DNA of 64,000 bases from Phytophthora colocasiae (taxonomy: Eukaryota > Oomycota > Peronosporomycetes > Peronosporales > Peronosporaceae), in NCBI GenBank assembly GCA_018806915.1, contig JAGKQI010000010.1, positions 62,001 through 126,000 on the forward strand. Reading direction: 5' to 3'. Each line of letters opens with the position of its first letter. Position 1 is the stretch's first letter. The position numbers were made by a program, and so were the translations under genes. This document shows, one piece after another, positions 19,955 to 31,400 of this stretch. The notes beneath the pieces were generated by a model. That model did no database searches and had not been told where the DNA came from. It saw only the letters and a program-made list of their open reading frames with translations.

Positions 19955-20686
19955 CTAGGTGCTGGCCATGAAGACGCAGCCGTAGACATCCGTGTCAATG
20001 ATCATGCACTCGGAGTCCTGCGTTAGACCATCCTGAATCTTTGGGCAGTTGCCGAAAATGGAGCCCGAGCACACAGGTCCCGACACGCAGAAGTCCCGAT
20101 CTGCATTCACAATGCTTACTGGCGTGTCCCCTGCAGGGTTAGTAGAGCAATCTAACGGGGCAGCGTACGTCACGTTGGTAGGCACGTTCTCAGCTGTGTA
20201 AGGCCTGCAGCCGTAAGCTCCAGTCTTGAGCAGGTCGCAGAACGATCCGAACGCTAGGCCGTCCTGGGGAGCAGGGCAGTTGCCTGTAGCAACGTTTTGC
20301 ACGCAGATAGGTTCGTTGACGCAGTATGAACCTTTCAGACCTTGTACGCTCACGCGGGTGCTCTCTGTGGTGCAGGTAGTGTACGAAGTGAGAGGAATGG
20401 GGATGACCGCCGTAGGCTCAGGTGTTGCCGTTTGAGGCTCAGTGTACGTTTTGCAGCCGTAAACACCGGACGCTACGATGCCGCAGTAGGAGCCATAGGG
20501 AAGACCCTCCTGCACGGCAGGGCAAGTCCCGGTGCTTAACGTGGCCATGCAAATTTGACCAGCCACGCAGAAAAAACCCTCGACACCTTCCACGCTCATC
20601 TGGTTCTCGCCATCCGCGCAGGTCACGGCATTGGTGGAGGAAGTAGCAGTCGTTAGGAGGGTCGCGAGTAGGAAAGACTTGAACAT
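19955..20686 (-). CDS. Secreted Cys-rich protein with three six-Cys repeats
   Basis: Minus strand, ATG at 20686-20684, 243 residues. It begins MFKSFLLATLLTTATSSTNA, a good signal peptide with likely cleavage near residue 20. The mature protein is three tandem repeats of 60-70 residues, each with six cysteines in the same order: a leading C, then (F/Y)C(V) , I/V-C, (G)TC/NCP, (S)xC and YGC. Shared words are GNCP-x-QDGL and GVYGC. Thr/Pro-rich linkers join repeats 1-2 and 2-3. Six Cys per repeat suggest three disulfides each in an extracellular protein. I do not recognise a named family. Its upstream neighbour on the other strand is the coiled-coil gene at 21170. Confidence 0.75.
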   Translation of the reverse strand: MFKSFLLATLLTTATSSTNAVTCADGENQMSVEGVEGFFCVAGQICMATLSTGTCPAVQEGLPYGSYCGIVASGVYGCKTYTEPQTATPEPTAVIPIPLTSYTTCTTESTRVSVQGLKGSYCVNEPICVQNVATGNCPAPQDGLAFGSFCDLLKTGAYGCRPYTAENVPTNVTYAAPLDCSTNPAGDTPVSIVNADRDFCVSGPVCSGSIFGNCPKIQDGLTQDSECMIIDTDVYGCVFMAST

Positions 20687-21169
20687 CTTGGGGCTTGGGA
20701 GGTGTCTTTGCGTCGTACTGGGCGTGTTGAGGAATGAGCTCAACGGAAGTTCTTGCTAATACAAATCGATCACTTGGTAGTTTTTTAGGCCGCAGGCATG
20801 GGATGTTGAGTTGGCTTAGTTCTAGCACCAAGACGACGGCCGCTGGAGAGTTCGTTGGTGAGACTGTGGGCTCTCGTTACGGTGTTGCAGACGTTCAAGT
20901 ACACTTGCATGTGACGAGGCATTTCGATGTAGCCATGTGTGACACATGATGTGTCGACCAACATACCGTGACGGCACCGACGCATGATAGAAGCTCGAGA
21001 TCCCTAAACGCCCGGAAGAGACGCACACCGGCACAGCACGTCCATTACGGTGGTGATCATTGCTGGGTCTCCATTAAAGCTGCTTCCAAGTGCTTCGGTG
21101 TCTCTCCGCCACGTCCCGGACAATTTTCTCGACAGTTCCGTTCCCAGTTCTTGATCGAGTTCCGCCGCC
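20687..21169. other. Divergent promoter region
   Basis: 483 bp between two divergently transcribed genes, so it should hold both promoters. A 7-bp-arm hairpin (CATGTGT/ACACATG) lies near 20934-20948. No gene or known core element was identified. Confidence 0.4.
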
Positions 21170-22237
21170 ATGATGATGTTGCCGACCGACGAGGTGCCAC
21201 CTCCGCCGTCCTCCCGTGGGGGCTCCACTGCTTTGGTAGTGCTGGACGATGAGCCTGAAAGTTCTAATACATTGGCAGTGGCTAGTGCCAGCCAGTCCGA
21301 CCTGGAACTGCACTTGTTGCAGACCTTCGCGGCCTACACCAGTCAACAGCTCGTACAGTCGTATCTGAGTGTCAAGCACGCGTCTCGAGTGACCCGCTAC
21401 CTGGCCGATATGACGGAGAGTCTGGCTACACGTTCAGGACTTGTGGCGGTTGTACGCATCCTATTCAACCAGTACATGAGACTCGGACACCCGTTCGTGC
21501 AGCAGGTGGACGACGCCATGGGCAAGCGCGTCATCGACGCTGTGGTGAGCATTTTGATGCTGGCCGAGCAGCAGCCAAACAACAACAAGGACAACCAGAC
21601 AGGCATCTTGGCTCTGGAAGCTGAAGCCACTAACAGTGAAGAAAGTGACGAGCTGTCGACTGCAACCAAGTTGTCGTACGCCGAACGGTTCCAGGCTCTG
21701 CTGCTTGGAGAAGTGCCGAGGATGGAGCAGGTGCTGATGGATGCGCGTCGTGAAGCGGAAGCGGAAGCTAAGGCAAGGGCAGAAGCAGAGGCACCTCCTC
21801 CTTTTGTCATGGAGCTGAAGGACTTCGTTCCTGTGGATGAAGTTGACAGGATCAAGGAGGAGAGCAAGGACCAGCTAAACCAAGTCGCACAGGAGACAGC
21901 TCACCTCCGTGCACAGATGACGGAGCTCACGCGCGAGAAGCAGCGCCTTGAACAGCGCCTGACCGACGTGCACAACTACCAGGAGAGCGAGCGTGGTCGT
22001 CGCTTCCAAGACATGGAGGAGGAGCTGGCACGTACAAAGTTGGAGGCCAACCAGAAGGCGCATGATCTGCGCAAGCTCGAGCTGGTCGTGGAGGCGCTGC
22101 AACGCAAGCACAGGAAGAAGAGCAAGAGTCGCAAGGGCGACAACCAGTCCACCACGTCCGAAAGCGGACCGCCATCCCCCGTCCCGGAAAAGAAGTCCAA
22201 GATCTACGAGAACAAGCGCAGCAGTATCACAGCTTGA
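21170..22237 (+). CDS. Coiled-coil protein of unknown function
   Basis: ATG at 21170 in a strong context (CCGCCGCC before ATG); 355 residues. The N-terminal 40 residues are Pro/Ser-rich. Residues about 45-175 are predicted helical without a family match (LLQTFAAYTSQQLVQSYL, ATRSGLVAVVRILFNQYM). An Ala/Glu-rich segment (AEAEAKARAEAEAPPP) leads into a long coiled coil at about 220-320 (LRAQMTELTREKQRLEQRL, EEELARTKLEANQKAHDLRK). The tail is basic then Ser-rich (HRKKSKSRKG). No signal peptide or membrane segment. A cytoskeletal or trafficking adaptor is possible but only a guess. Confidence 0.7.
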   Translation: MMMLPTDEVPPPPSSRGGSTALVVLDDEPESSNTLAVASASQSDLELHLLQTFAAYTSQQLVQSYLSVKHASRVTRYLADMTESLATRSGLVAVVRILFNQYMRLGHPFVQQVDDAMGKRVIDAVVSILMLAEQQPNNNKDNQTGILALEAEATNSEESDELSTATKLSYAERFQALLLGEVPRMEQVLMDARREAEAEAKARAEAEAPPPFVMELKDFVPVDEVDRIKEESKDQLNQVAQETAHLRAQMTELTREKQRLEQRLTDVHNYQESERGRRFQDMEEELARTKLEANQKAHDLRKLELVVEALQRKHRKKSKSRKGDNQSTTSESGPPSPVPEKKSKIYENKRSSITA

Positions 22238-22483
22238 AGTGGACGGTGTTAGACAACGCCCAGTAGCAGTCTCCACTTATGTAGGAAGGCACTACACTCG
22301 AAGATGAGAATAAAAGTCTCCGTTCCCCCATTCTTTCCCGCCTTCTCGACACTAATAACACCAGATTGAGGTAAAGCAGGTTGCATCACGCGCACGTATT
22401 ACCTATTTAATAACCTGAACACGTGCGACCCAAGCCGTCGTCTGCCTGTTTCCCTGTACTCCAGCAGCTGTAGCTCTTGATCT

Positions 22484-22951
22484 CTAGCTGGAGATACCCA
22501 CCACACCGTACGCCTTGATGGCGCCAGCGTTGCCGTTCTGCAGCGAAAGCTCGTGGCCGCCCTTGCCCAGGTCGTCCTCGCCCTCGTGGACCACGATGCT
22601 GCGGCCAATGATCGAGTGCGGCCCAATAAGCTTCACCAGCTTGTCCTCCACGTGCACCTTGACGCTGCCGTCCTCGCCGACCTCCACGTTGCCCAGCGAT
22701 CCCACGCGACGCTCCTCGTCCTCGGGCGCGCCGTGGTTCTTGCCGAACGGGTTGAATACGCCGCCCAGCGCCGCGCCGGCCGGCTTCGACACGTCGCCGA
22801 ACACGTTGACGTGCAGCGCGTGCTTGCCGGCGGTCAGGCCCTTGAGCTCGCCCGTGATGACGCTGGCCGCGTCCTCATGCGCCTGTGTGATCACCAGCGA
22901 GCCGTACACGGCCGCGTCGTCGCCGTAAAGAGTGCACACCGCCTTCGCCAT
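22484..22951 (-). CDS. Cu/Zn superoxide dismutase-like protein, metal sites degraded
   Basis: Minus strand, ATG at 22951-22949, 155 residues with no signal peptide, the normal size of cytosolic Cu/Zn-SOD. The fold signature is clear: NPFGKNHGAPEDE, LGNVEVGEDG, GPHSIIGRSIVVHEGEDDLG and GNAGAIKAYGVVG. Compared with active SOD, only three ligands remain (H47, H73, H122). The second Cu His is N49, the bridging His is V65, one Zn His is R82, the Zn Asp is S85, the catalytic Arg near the C terminus is Ile, and both disulfide cysteines are gone. The frame is intact and ligands are lost by substitution only, so this looks like a maintained pseudoenzyme and not a decaying gene. Cu/Zn-SOD normally removes superoxide; that activity is not expected here. 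Confidence 0.85.
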   Translation of the reverse strand: MAKAVCTLYGDDAAVYGSLVITQAHEDAASVITGELKGLTAGKHALHVNVFGDVSKPAGAALGGVFNPFGKNHGAPEDEERRVGSLGNVEVGEDGSVKVHVEDKLVKLIGPHSIIGRSIVVHEGEDDLGKGGHELSLQNGNAGAIKAYGVVGISS

Positions 22952-24110
22952 TATCTGATAGATCTTGATAGTGAGCGAGTTTTGACTGGCGGGTATCGGC
23001 CTGACAATATTCCTTTGTGCAGGCCACCTAAACCAATATTCCTTTGTATAGGCTCCCGAATACAATATGCATCTCGGTAGACAAGCAATATGCCTTTGTA
23101 CAGGCTCTAAAATTGTGTCACCAATTAAAATACCGGTAAAGGTGGTAGTGATACCGGTTGATGCCGTCGTCACAACCGGTATAAACAGAGAGAGACCCTG
23201 CTATTTTGAATGATCATAATCATATTTAATTTGACGCCAGTGCACCTCTAACAATTTCCGCCAATCGCTGCCGATGCGCCCGTCTCAAACGTCAGCACGT
23301 GTGTGAGAACGTGTGAGACAGGCGGCACTCTTAGCGTTCGGTCTTAAACCGCAGTGCGCGGATCCGCGCATTCGATAACGTGGCAGCGATTTTCACGCAT
23401 CAGCTTAAGCAGGTATCCAGCCCTTGTGCGTCGTGCACGCGAGGAAGCGCCCTGCAAACGCGTCACAAGCTGCTTCAATCGGTTCTCTATATATCTACCA
23501 AGTTTTAGCACTGAGATCGCTCTGCGTGGAGTGTGGTGCTTTTGCGCGGATCCGCGCAAAACCAACTTGGATGCCATATCTCTATCCTTTGATTAAAAAA
23601 CCGTATCTACTTTTAAAGTATCTGTCTGTAGCGATATTGAGCGCGTTCTAATTGGCAGATTTTATTTGAGCACCCATCGATACGTTACGATCCGATTGGC
23701 CACGAAGATTTTTTGCAGTCTGATGAGCATCGTGCCGGTGCGCACTCTCTTGATCCAACTAAGTAACGCCACCGCCGTTACTTCGCAGTTACATCGTTGT
23801 AGTGCGCGCGCTACATGCGCGTCTCCGCAACGAAAGCAACATGGTGTGTTTACTAACACGTCTCGTACACATCTAGCAAGTGTCACTGTCGAATTAGCAG
23901 GCGCGCAGGATGATTCGGGAAGTTCCCACACCCTGATTTACGGTTAAAACGGGGTGATTAGGGTTGTTGTGGTGCCCCTTTTCGGCACATTTTTCAGATT
24001 GTGAAACTCGATAAAGTCTTTCACATGATTGGTGAAAAACAAGTCACAACACCTTGCGCTACGTCTTGCGCGCCTGCGAGCGCGAATCCGACAGTGAAAC
24101 TTGCTAGATG
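22952..24110. other. Gene-free, repeat-bearing region upstream of the SOD-like gene
   Basis: Contains three imperfect copies of a CCTTTGTNNAGGC word at about 23014, 23040 and 23093, just upstream of the SOD-like start. A stretch at 23174-23196 (AACCGGTATAAACAGAGAG) matches the inverted end of the pogo-like element at 24753-24779, so another copy or its end may lie here. Two related palindromes are listed separately. Small open frames here show no known motif. Confidence 0.5.
23355..23561. repeat. Pair of GC-rich palindromes about 185 bp apart
   Basis: 23355-23370 is a perfect 16-bp palindrome (TGCGCGGATCCGCGCA). 23540-23561 is a perfect 22-bp palindrome containing the same 16-bp core. Identical self-complementary cores at both ends of a 200-bp segment suggest a small mobile unit or paired protein-binding sites. 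Confidence 0.8.
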
Positions 24111-24112
24111 TA

Positions 24113-24777
24113 CCGACTTCCTCTGTTTATAACGGTCATCCGTGTACATGGTACACCGTACCACCATGAACATGTATGTACAGATGGCTACAGAATTAAA
24201 GTTACCAAAAAAAAAAAATTAAAAAAAAACTGTTATGTATCCATATCGTCTCCGATCCATACAGCACACACTGGCGCTCAAGGACTCGAAGGAGGTCAAT
24301 AAGATCAGCTGCTACCGTGTCACTCTCACTAACCAACTCACCAAAGCATTTCTTGTACTCTTTCGCTATCACCTCGATCGAGAGACTGTCCCAAGCCTCT
24401 CGTATCCATCTTGCCATAGTAGCTCGATCTGGTGAAAACGGAGAACCTGGGGGCATGAGTTCGGAGTTGTTCGCTCAGATTCACGATCCAACACGCACGC
24501 AATCTGGAAAAGTCATCCCACAACAGCAGTATTGGGTTCTTCATGTCTTCCCCACCGCATTTATCACGGCAAGTTTGTCTCCTGCCGTGAATGACGCTCG
24601 TCGTTTGCCGCGCATTATCAACTTGAAATGACTGGTCAGTGTAAAAAAAAAAACGCGGTACCGTTGTGATTCGGTTTTGTACGACCGTTATAAGCAGAGG
24701 AAATTCACAATTCTCTTTCTTGATTGTGATTGGCTGACCGTTATATGCAGGTGACCGGTATAAACAGAGGAAGTCGG
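24113..24777 (-). mobile_element. Deleted pogo-like (Tc1/mariner superfamily) transposon
   Basis: Inverted ends of about 28 bp with one mismatch (left 24111-24138, right 24752-24779; shared core AAACAGAGGAAGTCGGTA on the right) are flanked by TA on both sides, the target duplication of this superfamily. The minus strand keeps broken pieces of a DDE transposase: NPILLLWDDFS (about 24540), then SPDRATMARWIREAWDSLS and VIAKEYKKCF near 24300-24440. Both resemble the catalytic and C-terminal parts of pogo/CENP-B-like transposases. Subterminal copies of ACCGTTATA-type words precede the right end. The N-terminal transposase half is missing, so this copy is non-autonomous. Confidence 0.75.
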
Positions 24778-24779
24778 TA

Positions 24780-25460
24780 TACAAGACATGCTAATGAATA
24801 CATTGTTTTCGTAGCGGGGGAGCGCGTGTAGCGATCGCACCGCCACGATAAGATAGCAAAAGGAAGCGGTCGGAGCGCGGCGGTAGTAACAATACCGGTA
24901 ATACGGTAGTGATACCGGTACATGGCGCAGATGGAGTCCTCGGGACGAGTGCTAGTGATCCTTGCTGCCCCAGGCTGCCAAACTTGTGCCGTGATTGAGG
25001 GTACGTTTCTTTCGTCTGCAGATAGCAGTATCGCTTAAACGGATGCATGCACGAGCCGTAGGCAGTCGTGGGGCCTCGCAGCTTACAAGGTGTCGTGGAG
25101 CATTAGCCCCACTGTAGCGATGTTGTCGTCGCTGTTTGCTCCATACAATAATTGTAGTTCATTCTGTTCCAAGGCCCAGCCTTCAGCTCCGTAGCAAGGA
25201 AGCGGCGTTGACGGGCTACAGTGACGATTGGCCGAAACCGGACGCGTGCTGGCTGGGTTGTGCAGCCATACTTCGCCACAAACCTTCCCTCCTAGGCCTC
25301 GGGAGCGCGCGTGGCTTGCCAGTAGAGGCGTGTTCCCCTGTAGCGATCCACTGGACCACGCACATTGACGCGGAAGGTCAGAGGACCTATAAATAAGCTC
25401 AGCTCATGGAGGCGTCCGTTGGGCAAAAAAGGCGGATCTTTTCCGAATCAGCCTCTGGCC
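24780..25460. other. Intergenic, upstream of the dynein gene
   Basis: No gene recognised. The motif GGTAGTGATACCGGT (about 24904-24918) also occurs near 23143-23157, so flanking repeat sequence is shared by both sides of the pogo-like element. The dynein promoter should lie in the last few hundred bases. Confidence 0.4.
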
Positions 25461-28400
25461 ATGGAGACGGACAGGGCCTGGTCGCGAACGAACACGTCCA
25501 ACACGTTAACCTCCGAGCGAGAGCTCCCCACGGGGCCGCAGGACGACGCACGGGTCGAGTATCTCCGTCGACATGTGGTGCGGACGTTCCCGGGCGTCAA
25601 AATAGACGCGTTGAACCGTAAGTTCGCTACGGACGCAGTGGCTTCAAGACTATTTGATTTTCTCCATATACCCGACGCTCGACTGCTGCTGTTCACGGAC
25701 CACGGGGACGAAAGTAGCGGACTTGTGGACGTGTACGCTACCCCGCCGGTCCATTTGTTCGGCGACGTCAATAAAGCCAAGAACCGACCATCGGTCACAG
25801 TGCTGTACATGATTAAAACAGTGAAAGCACCTGTGAGCACCACTAAATTCCATGAAGAAATCATGTCTGGGACGTTGGAGAAGAACGCGCTGGAGTCTCT
25901 TGCGCTCATGCTGCACGATGTGTTCGTGCCGTTGATCGGGAACCCGCGTAACCAGCAGTTGTGGCCCGAGATGGTCACGACGTCCATTATCAACAATGTT
26001 CACGGCTTCTTCTCGAGCCTGCAGATCACACTTGGACAGACGAAGGGCGCTACTTGTCTGCCGCTGCCGTGGGATCAAGTTGTCATGGAGAGTGCCATGA
26101 ATTCTTCGCCCGGAGGAGACAAGAGCAATTCCTCCTCATCGGAATTCAGCGCTGTTAGTGGGCTAGGAAAGGATCAAGTCCACAGCTTGGAAGGCTGTTT
26201 GATCACATGGACGAAACAGATCAAGAATATCCTGAAACAGGACCCCGAAGCACTGCTTAACCAGCGAAATCAGGTGCATCAAGGCCCCATGGAAGAACTG
26301 CACTTTTGGGCAGCAAAGGCCAAGAACCTCAACTCGATCTTCGCACAGCTCCAGTCCGATAGTATCCGCAAGGTGTTGCAGTATCTGGATGCATCCAAGA
26401 GCACGTACAACGTCCCGTTCGCGAAGCTGTGCAAGGAAGTCTTCCTGGCCAGAGCTGAAGCTAACGACAATAGGCATTACCTGTGGCCTCTGGCCAAGTG
26501 GTTTGAGCAGTTGGCCAGTGCTCCAAGTCTACCGGAGATCCGAGACCTCTTTCGGCCAATCTGCCACTCGATCTTGCTCATCTGGAAGTCAAGTCGGTTC
26601 TACAACACGCCAGCTCGACTCGTGGTGTTGATCCGACAGATCTGCAATGAAATCGTTCGGAAGGCGATGCTGCATCTGAATGGCGAGAAGCTGTTCGAAC
26701 TGATCGATCAAGGTGAGCTGGAGCAAGCCAACAGTATGCTGCAAGTGTCTCTGCAGGTATGCGCTCACTTTAAGAGCGTCTACTTCGACTATAAGGCCAA
26801 ATCCGTGACTGAAATCCCAGGCAACCCGTGGCGGATCCAGAACAACGCGCTTTTCATCCGTCTGGATGCTTTTCTTGAGAGGTGCCACGACGTTTTGGAA
26901 CTGACGCAGACTATTTACCAGTTCCAGAAACTCGCACAGATGGAGATCGGAGGGACAAAGGGAAAAACGCTCACAACAAGCGTGCACCAGATCTACGCGG
27001 ATTTTCAAGAGACACTGACACAGATGAAGAATGTTCAATACGACCTCATGGATCTCGATGCGAAGCACTTCGAAGACGATTTCTATGCCTTTCGCTCCAA
27101 GAACAAGGAGCTAGAGCGGCGGTTAGCATCGGTGATCAACCAGGCGTTCGACGACGCCAAGACGATCGTGGGGCGGTTCAAATGTTTGGACTGCTTCGAG
27201 GACCTGCTCGATCGGCAGATCATCAAGAACGAACTGGAGCGGAAGCACACGTCGCTCATTGCCTCGTACGCGAGCGACCTGCACGTGGTGCAGCAGATTT
27301 TCATCGAGAATCGTGAGCGGCCTCCGATTTCTCCCAATCTGCCCCCATTCGCCGGAGCTGTGACGTGGTGTCGTGGTCTTGGTGAGCGGATTAAGTTCCC
27401 TATGGAGAAATTGAAACAGATCTCTCCCAGGATCGTACTTGAGCGAGAAGATTCGAAGGAAGCCATGAAGTTGTATACGAACGTGATGGCCATGCTACAA
27501 GAGTACGAGGTCCAGAATGTCAAGCAGTGGGGGATCTCAATTGAGACGTCGTCGAAGGCCAAGCTCAAGCTTCCGTTGATTCGGCGTGAGCCTGTTCCTG
27601 GATCTAGCAGTATAGATCCACCCACAGCTTCAGCAACTAAGGGGCAGCAGGCTGGACCAAGTGCTGGCCTGCTTTTCGTTAATTTCGATGCAGCGCTGGT
27701 GCAGCTGTTACGGGAGGTAAAATACTTCCTGCTGCTAGGATTGGAGATCCCTGAGGACGCGTTGGAGATATACAAACGTGCAGAAGTGTTCCGACGACAG
27801 ACTGGGAACCTGGAGCTCATAGTAGACATGTATAACACCATCCACTCGACTCTACTTCCAGTGGAAAGGCCTCTTGTTAAGGGCTACCTCGAACGTATGG
27901 ACCAAGTGCTGAACAAAGGTATCAAGGCATTGAATTGGAAGTCTCACGGCATCGATGTGTTCCTGAAAGAGTCGATGACTGTGGTAAACGAAGCCAACAC
28001 ATTGTTGAGCCAGCTAAAGACCCACCAGAACCGTGTGGCTGAGCTGCTTGAGATCTGGAATGCGCCTCCTCTGCTGTTCGAGCGGAAGAGTAAAGCGCTG
28101 TCCGTTGACGAGTTCGAAGAGCTTCAGAGAACACTGTGTCAACAAAAGTATCACGTGATTAAAGAAGGTGGCAACGAGATTCATCGACTGCTTAAGGATA
28201 CGCTAAAGCACCTGCGTGTGGCCCAAGGAAGTCCCGACTGGAGGGCGTACGTCGATTATGTCAGTGGAATCGTGGAGGATGGCCTTGCTCGGGTGATTAT
28301 CCAGTCACTAGGCGAATTGAGAGAGCAACTTGACCCGAAACGGATTGAAAGCGAGGATATTCCAGCCTTGATCGAAGTGGAACTAGATCTGTATGGCAAG

Positions 28401-31400
28401 GACATTGTGTACTTCCCCCCTATTCAGAGCACAGCAGCCAAGAGCGGCGTGGAAGATCTCATTATGCGTCGATTAGAGGCAATTCTCCACTGTTCAACTG
28501 TCTTTAAACGACTGGATAGCTCGGAGGGCTCGTACCTGAAGGAAATGCGAGAAAATGTACAGATTCAACTACTCATCGCCGACATTTGGTCATTTCTGGA
28601 CCAAAACCAGAAGGCTTGCGCCGCCTTCCGTCATGCGCTTACCAAGTACGAATATCTCTGGACGACAGACTTGCCGCAGATGTTCCAGGAGTTCCTTGCA
28701 ACCGCATGGTACCCCTATCCGTTCACCGATGAGCAAAGTTCTCGCGGTAGAATCCTATACGCTGACAGTCTGCCTTCAGCAACTTCTCCTCCACTGAAGA
28801 CTGGCTTAGTGACAGACCGAAATGGCCCTAAGTCGACCATCTCGGCTGGATCCGCAATGGCTACACCCCCTCCGATGCCTGCTCAGTTACTGAACCTCGA
28901 GCGTTTCCAAGAGAAGATAAGCTTCTTTCTCAGTCTGCAAAATGAAATCTCCGAATCGAAACACGTGAAGGACGTGGGCTTCGTGCGGGTCAACTCCCTC
29001 CCAATAAAGCAGGCGCTATCCACGTGGGTGACCAAATGGGTCTATTTGTTCACTCAGTATCTGCACGACCGCGTTGTGAACCAACTTGTGTGGGTGGACA
29101 ACTTCATGCAAAAAGTGAATGCTGGGCTGGATGTGGAGATTGAAGCTAATACAGAGAAGGAGAAGCCCTCGTTGATGCAGTGTATGCTGCACATCCGAGA
29201 CGTGCGGCTACTGATGCGTGAAGAATTGTTGGTGAACTTCACCCCGTTGAAGGAGTTCGTGGCGCTGCTCAAGCTTAACGGCATTGCCTTGGACATGTCG
29301 TACGTGGGCAAGGAAAACGTACTGACATTCCTAGAGCAGGCGCCAATTCGATGGGAGAATATGGTGAACAAGACGTTCAAAAAGAAGGAAGTGATTCAAC
29401 CACTGCAGAATCAAATGATGGAGTCAATCAGACAGGAAGTGGCGGAATTCAACAGACGCTTAGCTGCGATGAAAGAGGAGTTTAAGGTCGTTGCCCCCCT
29501 GCATTCTCCAACAGATAGCCGCTCCATAGCAGACGTCTATGAGCTTCTAGATGCCTACAACGCCAAACTGGCCCAGGTGGAACAGGAGGCGGCCAGGCTC
29601 ATGGAGCTTGAAGACATCTTCGAGCTGGCTTCCAGTAAGTACGATGTTTTGACAGCGCTACGCGTGAATTTCACAACGCTCAAGCACATCTGGGACTTTG
29701 TGGCATTGCTGGATTCGATATACGTCGGCAAATGGCAGCCGTTGGCGTGGAATGATCTGGATGCGGACGAACTGATGGAAGAAGTGGACGAGATCGAGCG
29801 GCATCGCCACGCACTGTTCGCCACAGCTCGGACTGTAAAAGAGTGGCCGATCTACGACTATTTGGTGCAGAAATTGCATCAGATGACCGTCATCTTGCCT
29901 TTGGTAAAACACCTGCATTCTCCTGCCATGCGTGACCGCCACTGGAAGAACTTAATGGTGCTAGCCAGGAAGCATTTCGATTTGGCAGGAGCTGGAGGGC
30001 TGAGTGCATCCAGTTACGCAGCGATGGGGGGCTCTAGTGGAAGTGAACGAAGTGGGAAGAGCTCCCTACGATTCGAAGAAGTCCTCAAGTTGGAGCTCTT
30101 CCGCTTTGTGAACGAAGTGAATGAGCTCGTGGAGATGGCAGCTAGGGAGTTCAAGATCGAACAGCAGTTGCTGTCCATTGAAGCCACGTGGAACGGCTTC
30201 CAGCTCGAGTTCGTGCCGTACCAGACTGCTGGAAGCAAGGCCTCTACGCCTAGTGAGCGTACAGTGCCAGCTGATGAGAACCACGCGTCAAGTGCGACCG
30301 CCTTGGAGGAGTTGGAGGGCGACATCATGATCCTGAAGATGCCAAATGTCATCATTGAGTGCCTTGAAGAACACCAACTCCAACTACAAACCATGGCAGC
30401 TACTGGGAAGTTCGTTGTATACTTTAAAGACAAAGTGTTCGAGTGGCAGTTGCGACTGGGCAACGTCGACACGATATTGAAGTTATGGGTGACTCTACAG
30501 CGCCAATGGTGCAGCTTAGAGTCCATTTTCCTCAGTTCTGCAGGCGACATCCAGCGACAACTACCATCGGAATACCAACGCTTTGAGCACGTGGACCAAG
30601 AGATGAAGGAGCTCTTTATCGACGCGAGAATGTCTCCGTCCGTCTTAGTGGCGTGTTGTCAACGGGAAGGACGCGAAGCTGTGCTTCGGGACTTGCAGGT
30701 GGAGCTTGAAATCTGCCAGAAGGCGCTGAACCAGTACTTGGACGGCAAGAAGGACATATTTCCCCGATTCTACTTCGTTTCCAATGCATCGCTCTTGGAG
30801 ATCCTATCTAATGGGAACCACCCGCCACGTATCCAGCCTCACTTCGGGAACTGCTTCGACGGCATCCAGTCGTTTGAGTTCACGACAGCCCAGTCCTCCG
30901 AGTCCAAGACACCTGGAGGGAGTTTATCCGGCCGCAAGGTGTCTTCCGTGTCCTCTTCGTCCTCCCTTGAGGAACGATTCTTGGCCTCGGCCATGATCTC
31001 GAAAGAAGGCGAAGTAGTGCTGTTCCCAGACTCGCACTTAATTCACGGCACAGTGGAGAACTGGTTCCAACGACCTGGTGTTCGTCATGCAGGACACGCT
31101 TCGTCAGAAGATCTTTGACGCCGTCGAGAGCAGCGCATTGTGGGGAGTCGATTGCGCGCGTCACACGTGGGTCTTCGATTATCCAGCTCAAGTGGCGCTG
31201 CTTGGTAGTCAGATCGTCTGGACGGAGGAGGTAGAAAGCGCTTTGGAAGAGTTTGAGAACGGGACGGAGGACGCCATCAAGAAGTACTACGACGTCTCGA
31301 CCGTGCGACTGGAAGAGCTTATCAAGCTCGTTCAGGGACAGCTTTCAGCGTTGGACCGACAGAAAATCATCACGCTCATCACTGTCGACGTGCACGCACG

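Noticed and set aside
23344..23577. Minus-strand 77-codon basic frame between the palindromes
   Set aside because: Basic composition recalls transposases but there is no specific motif.
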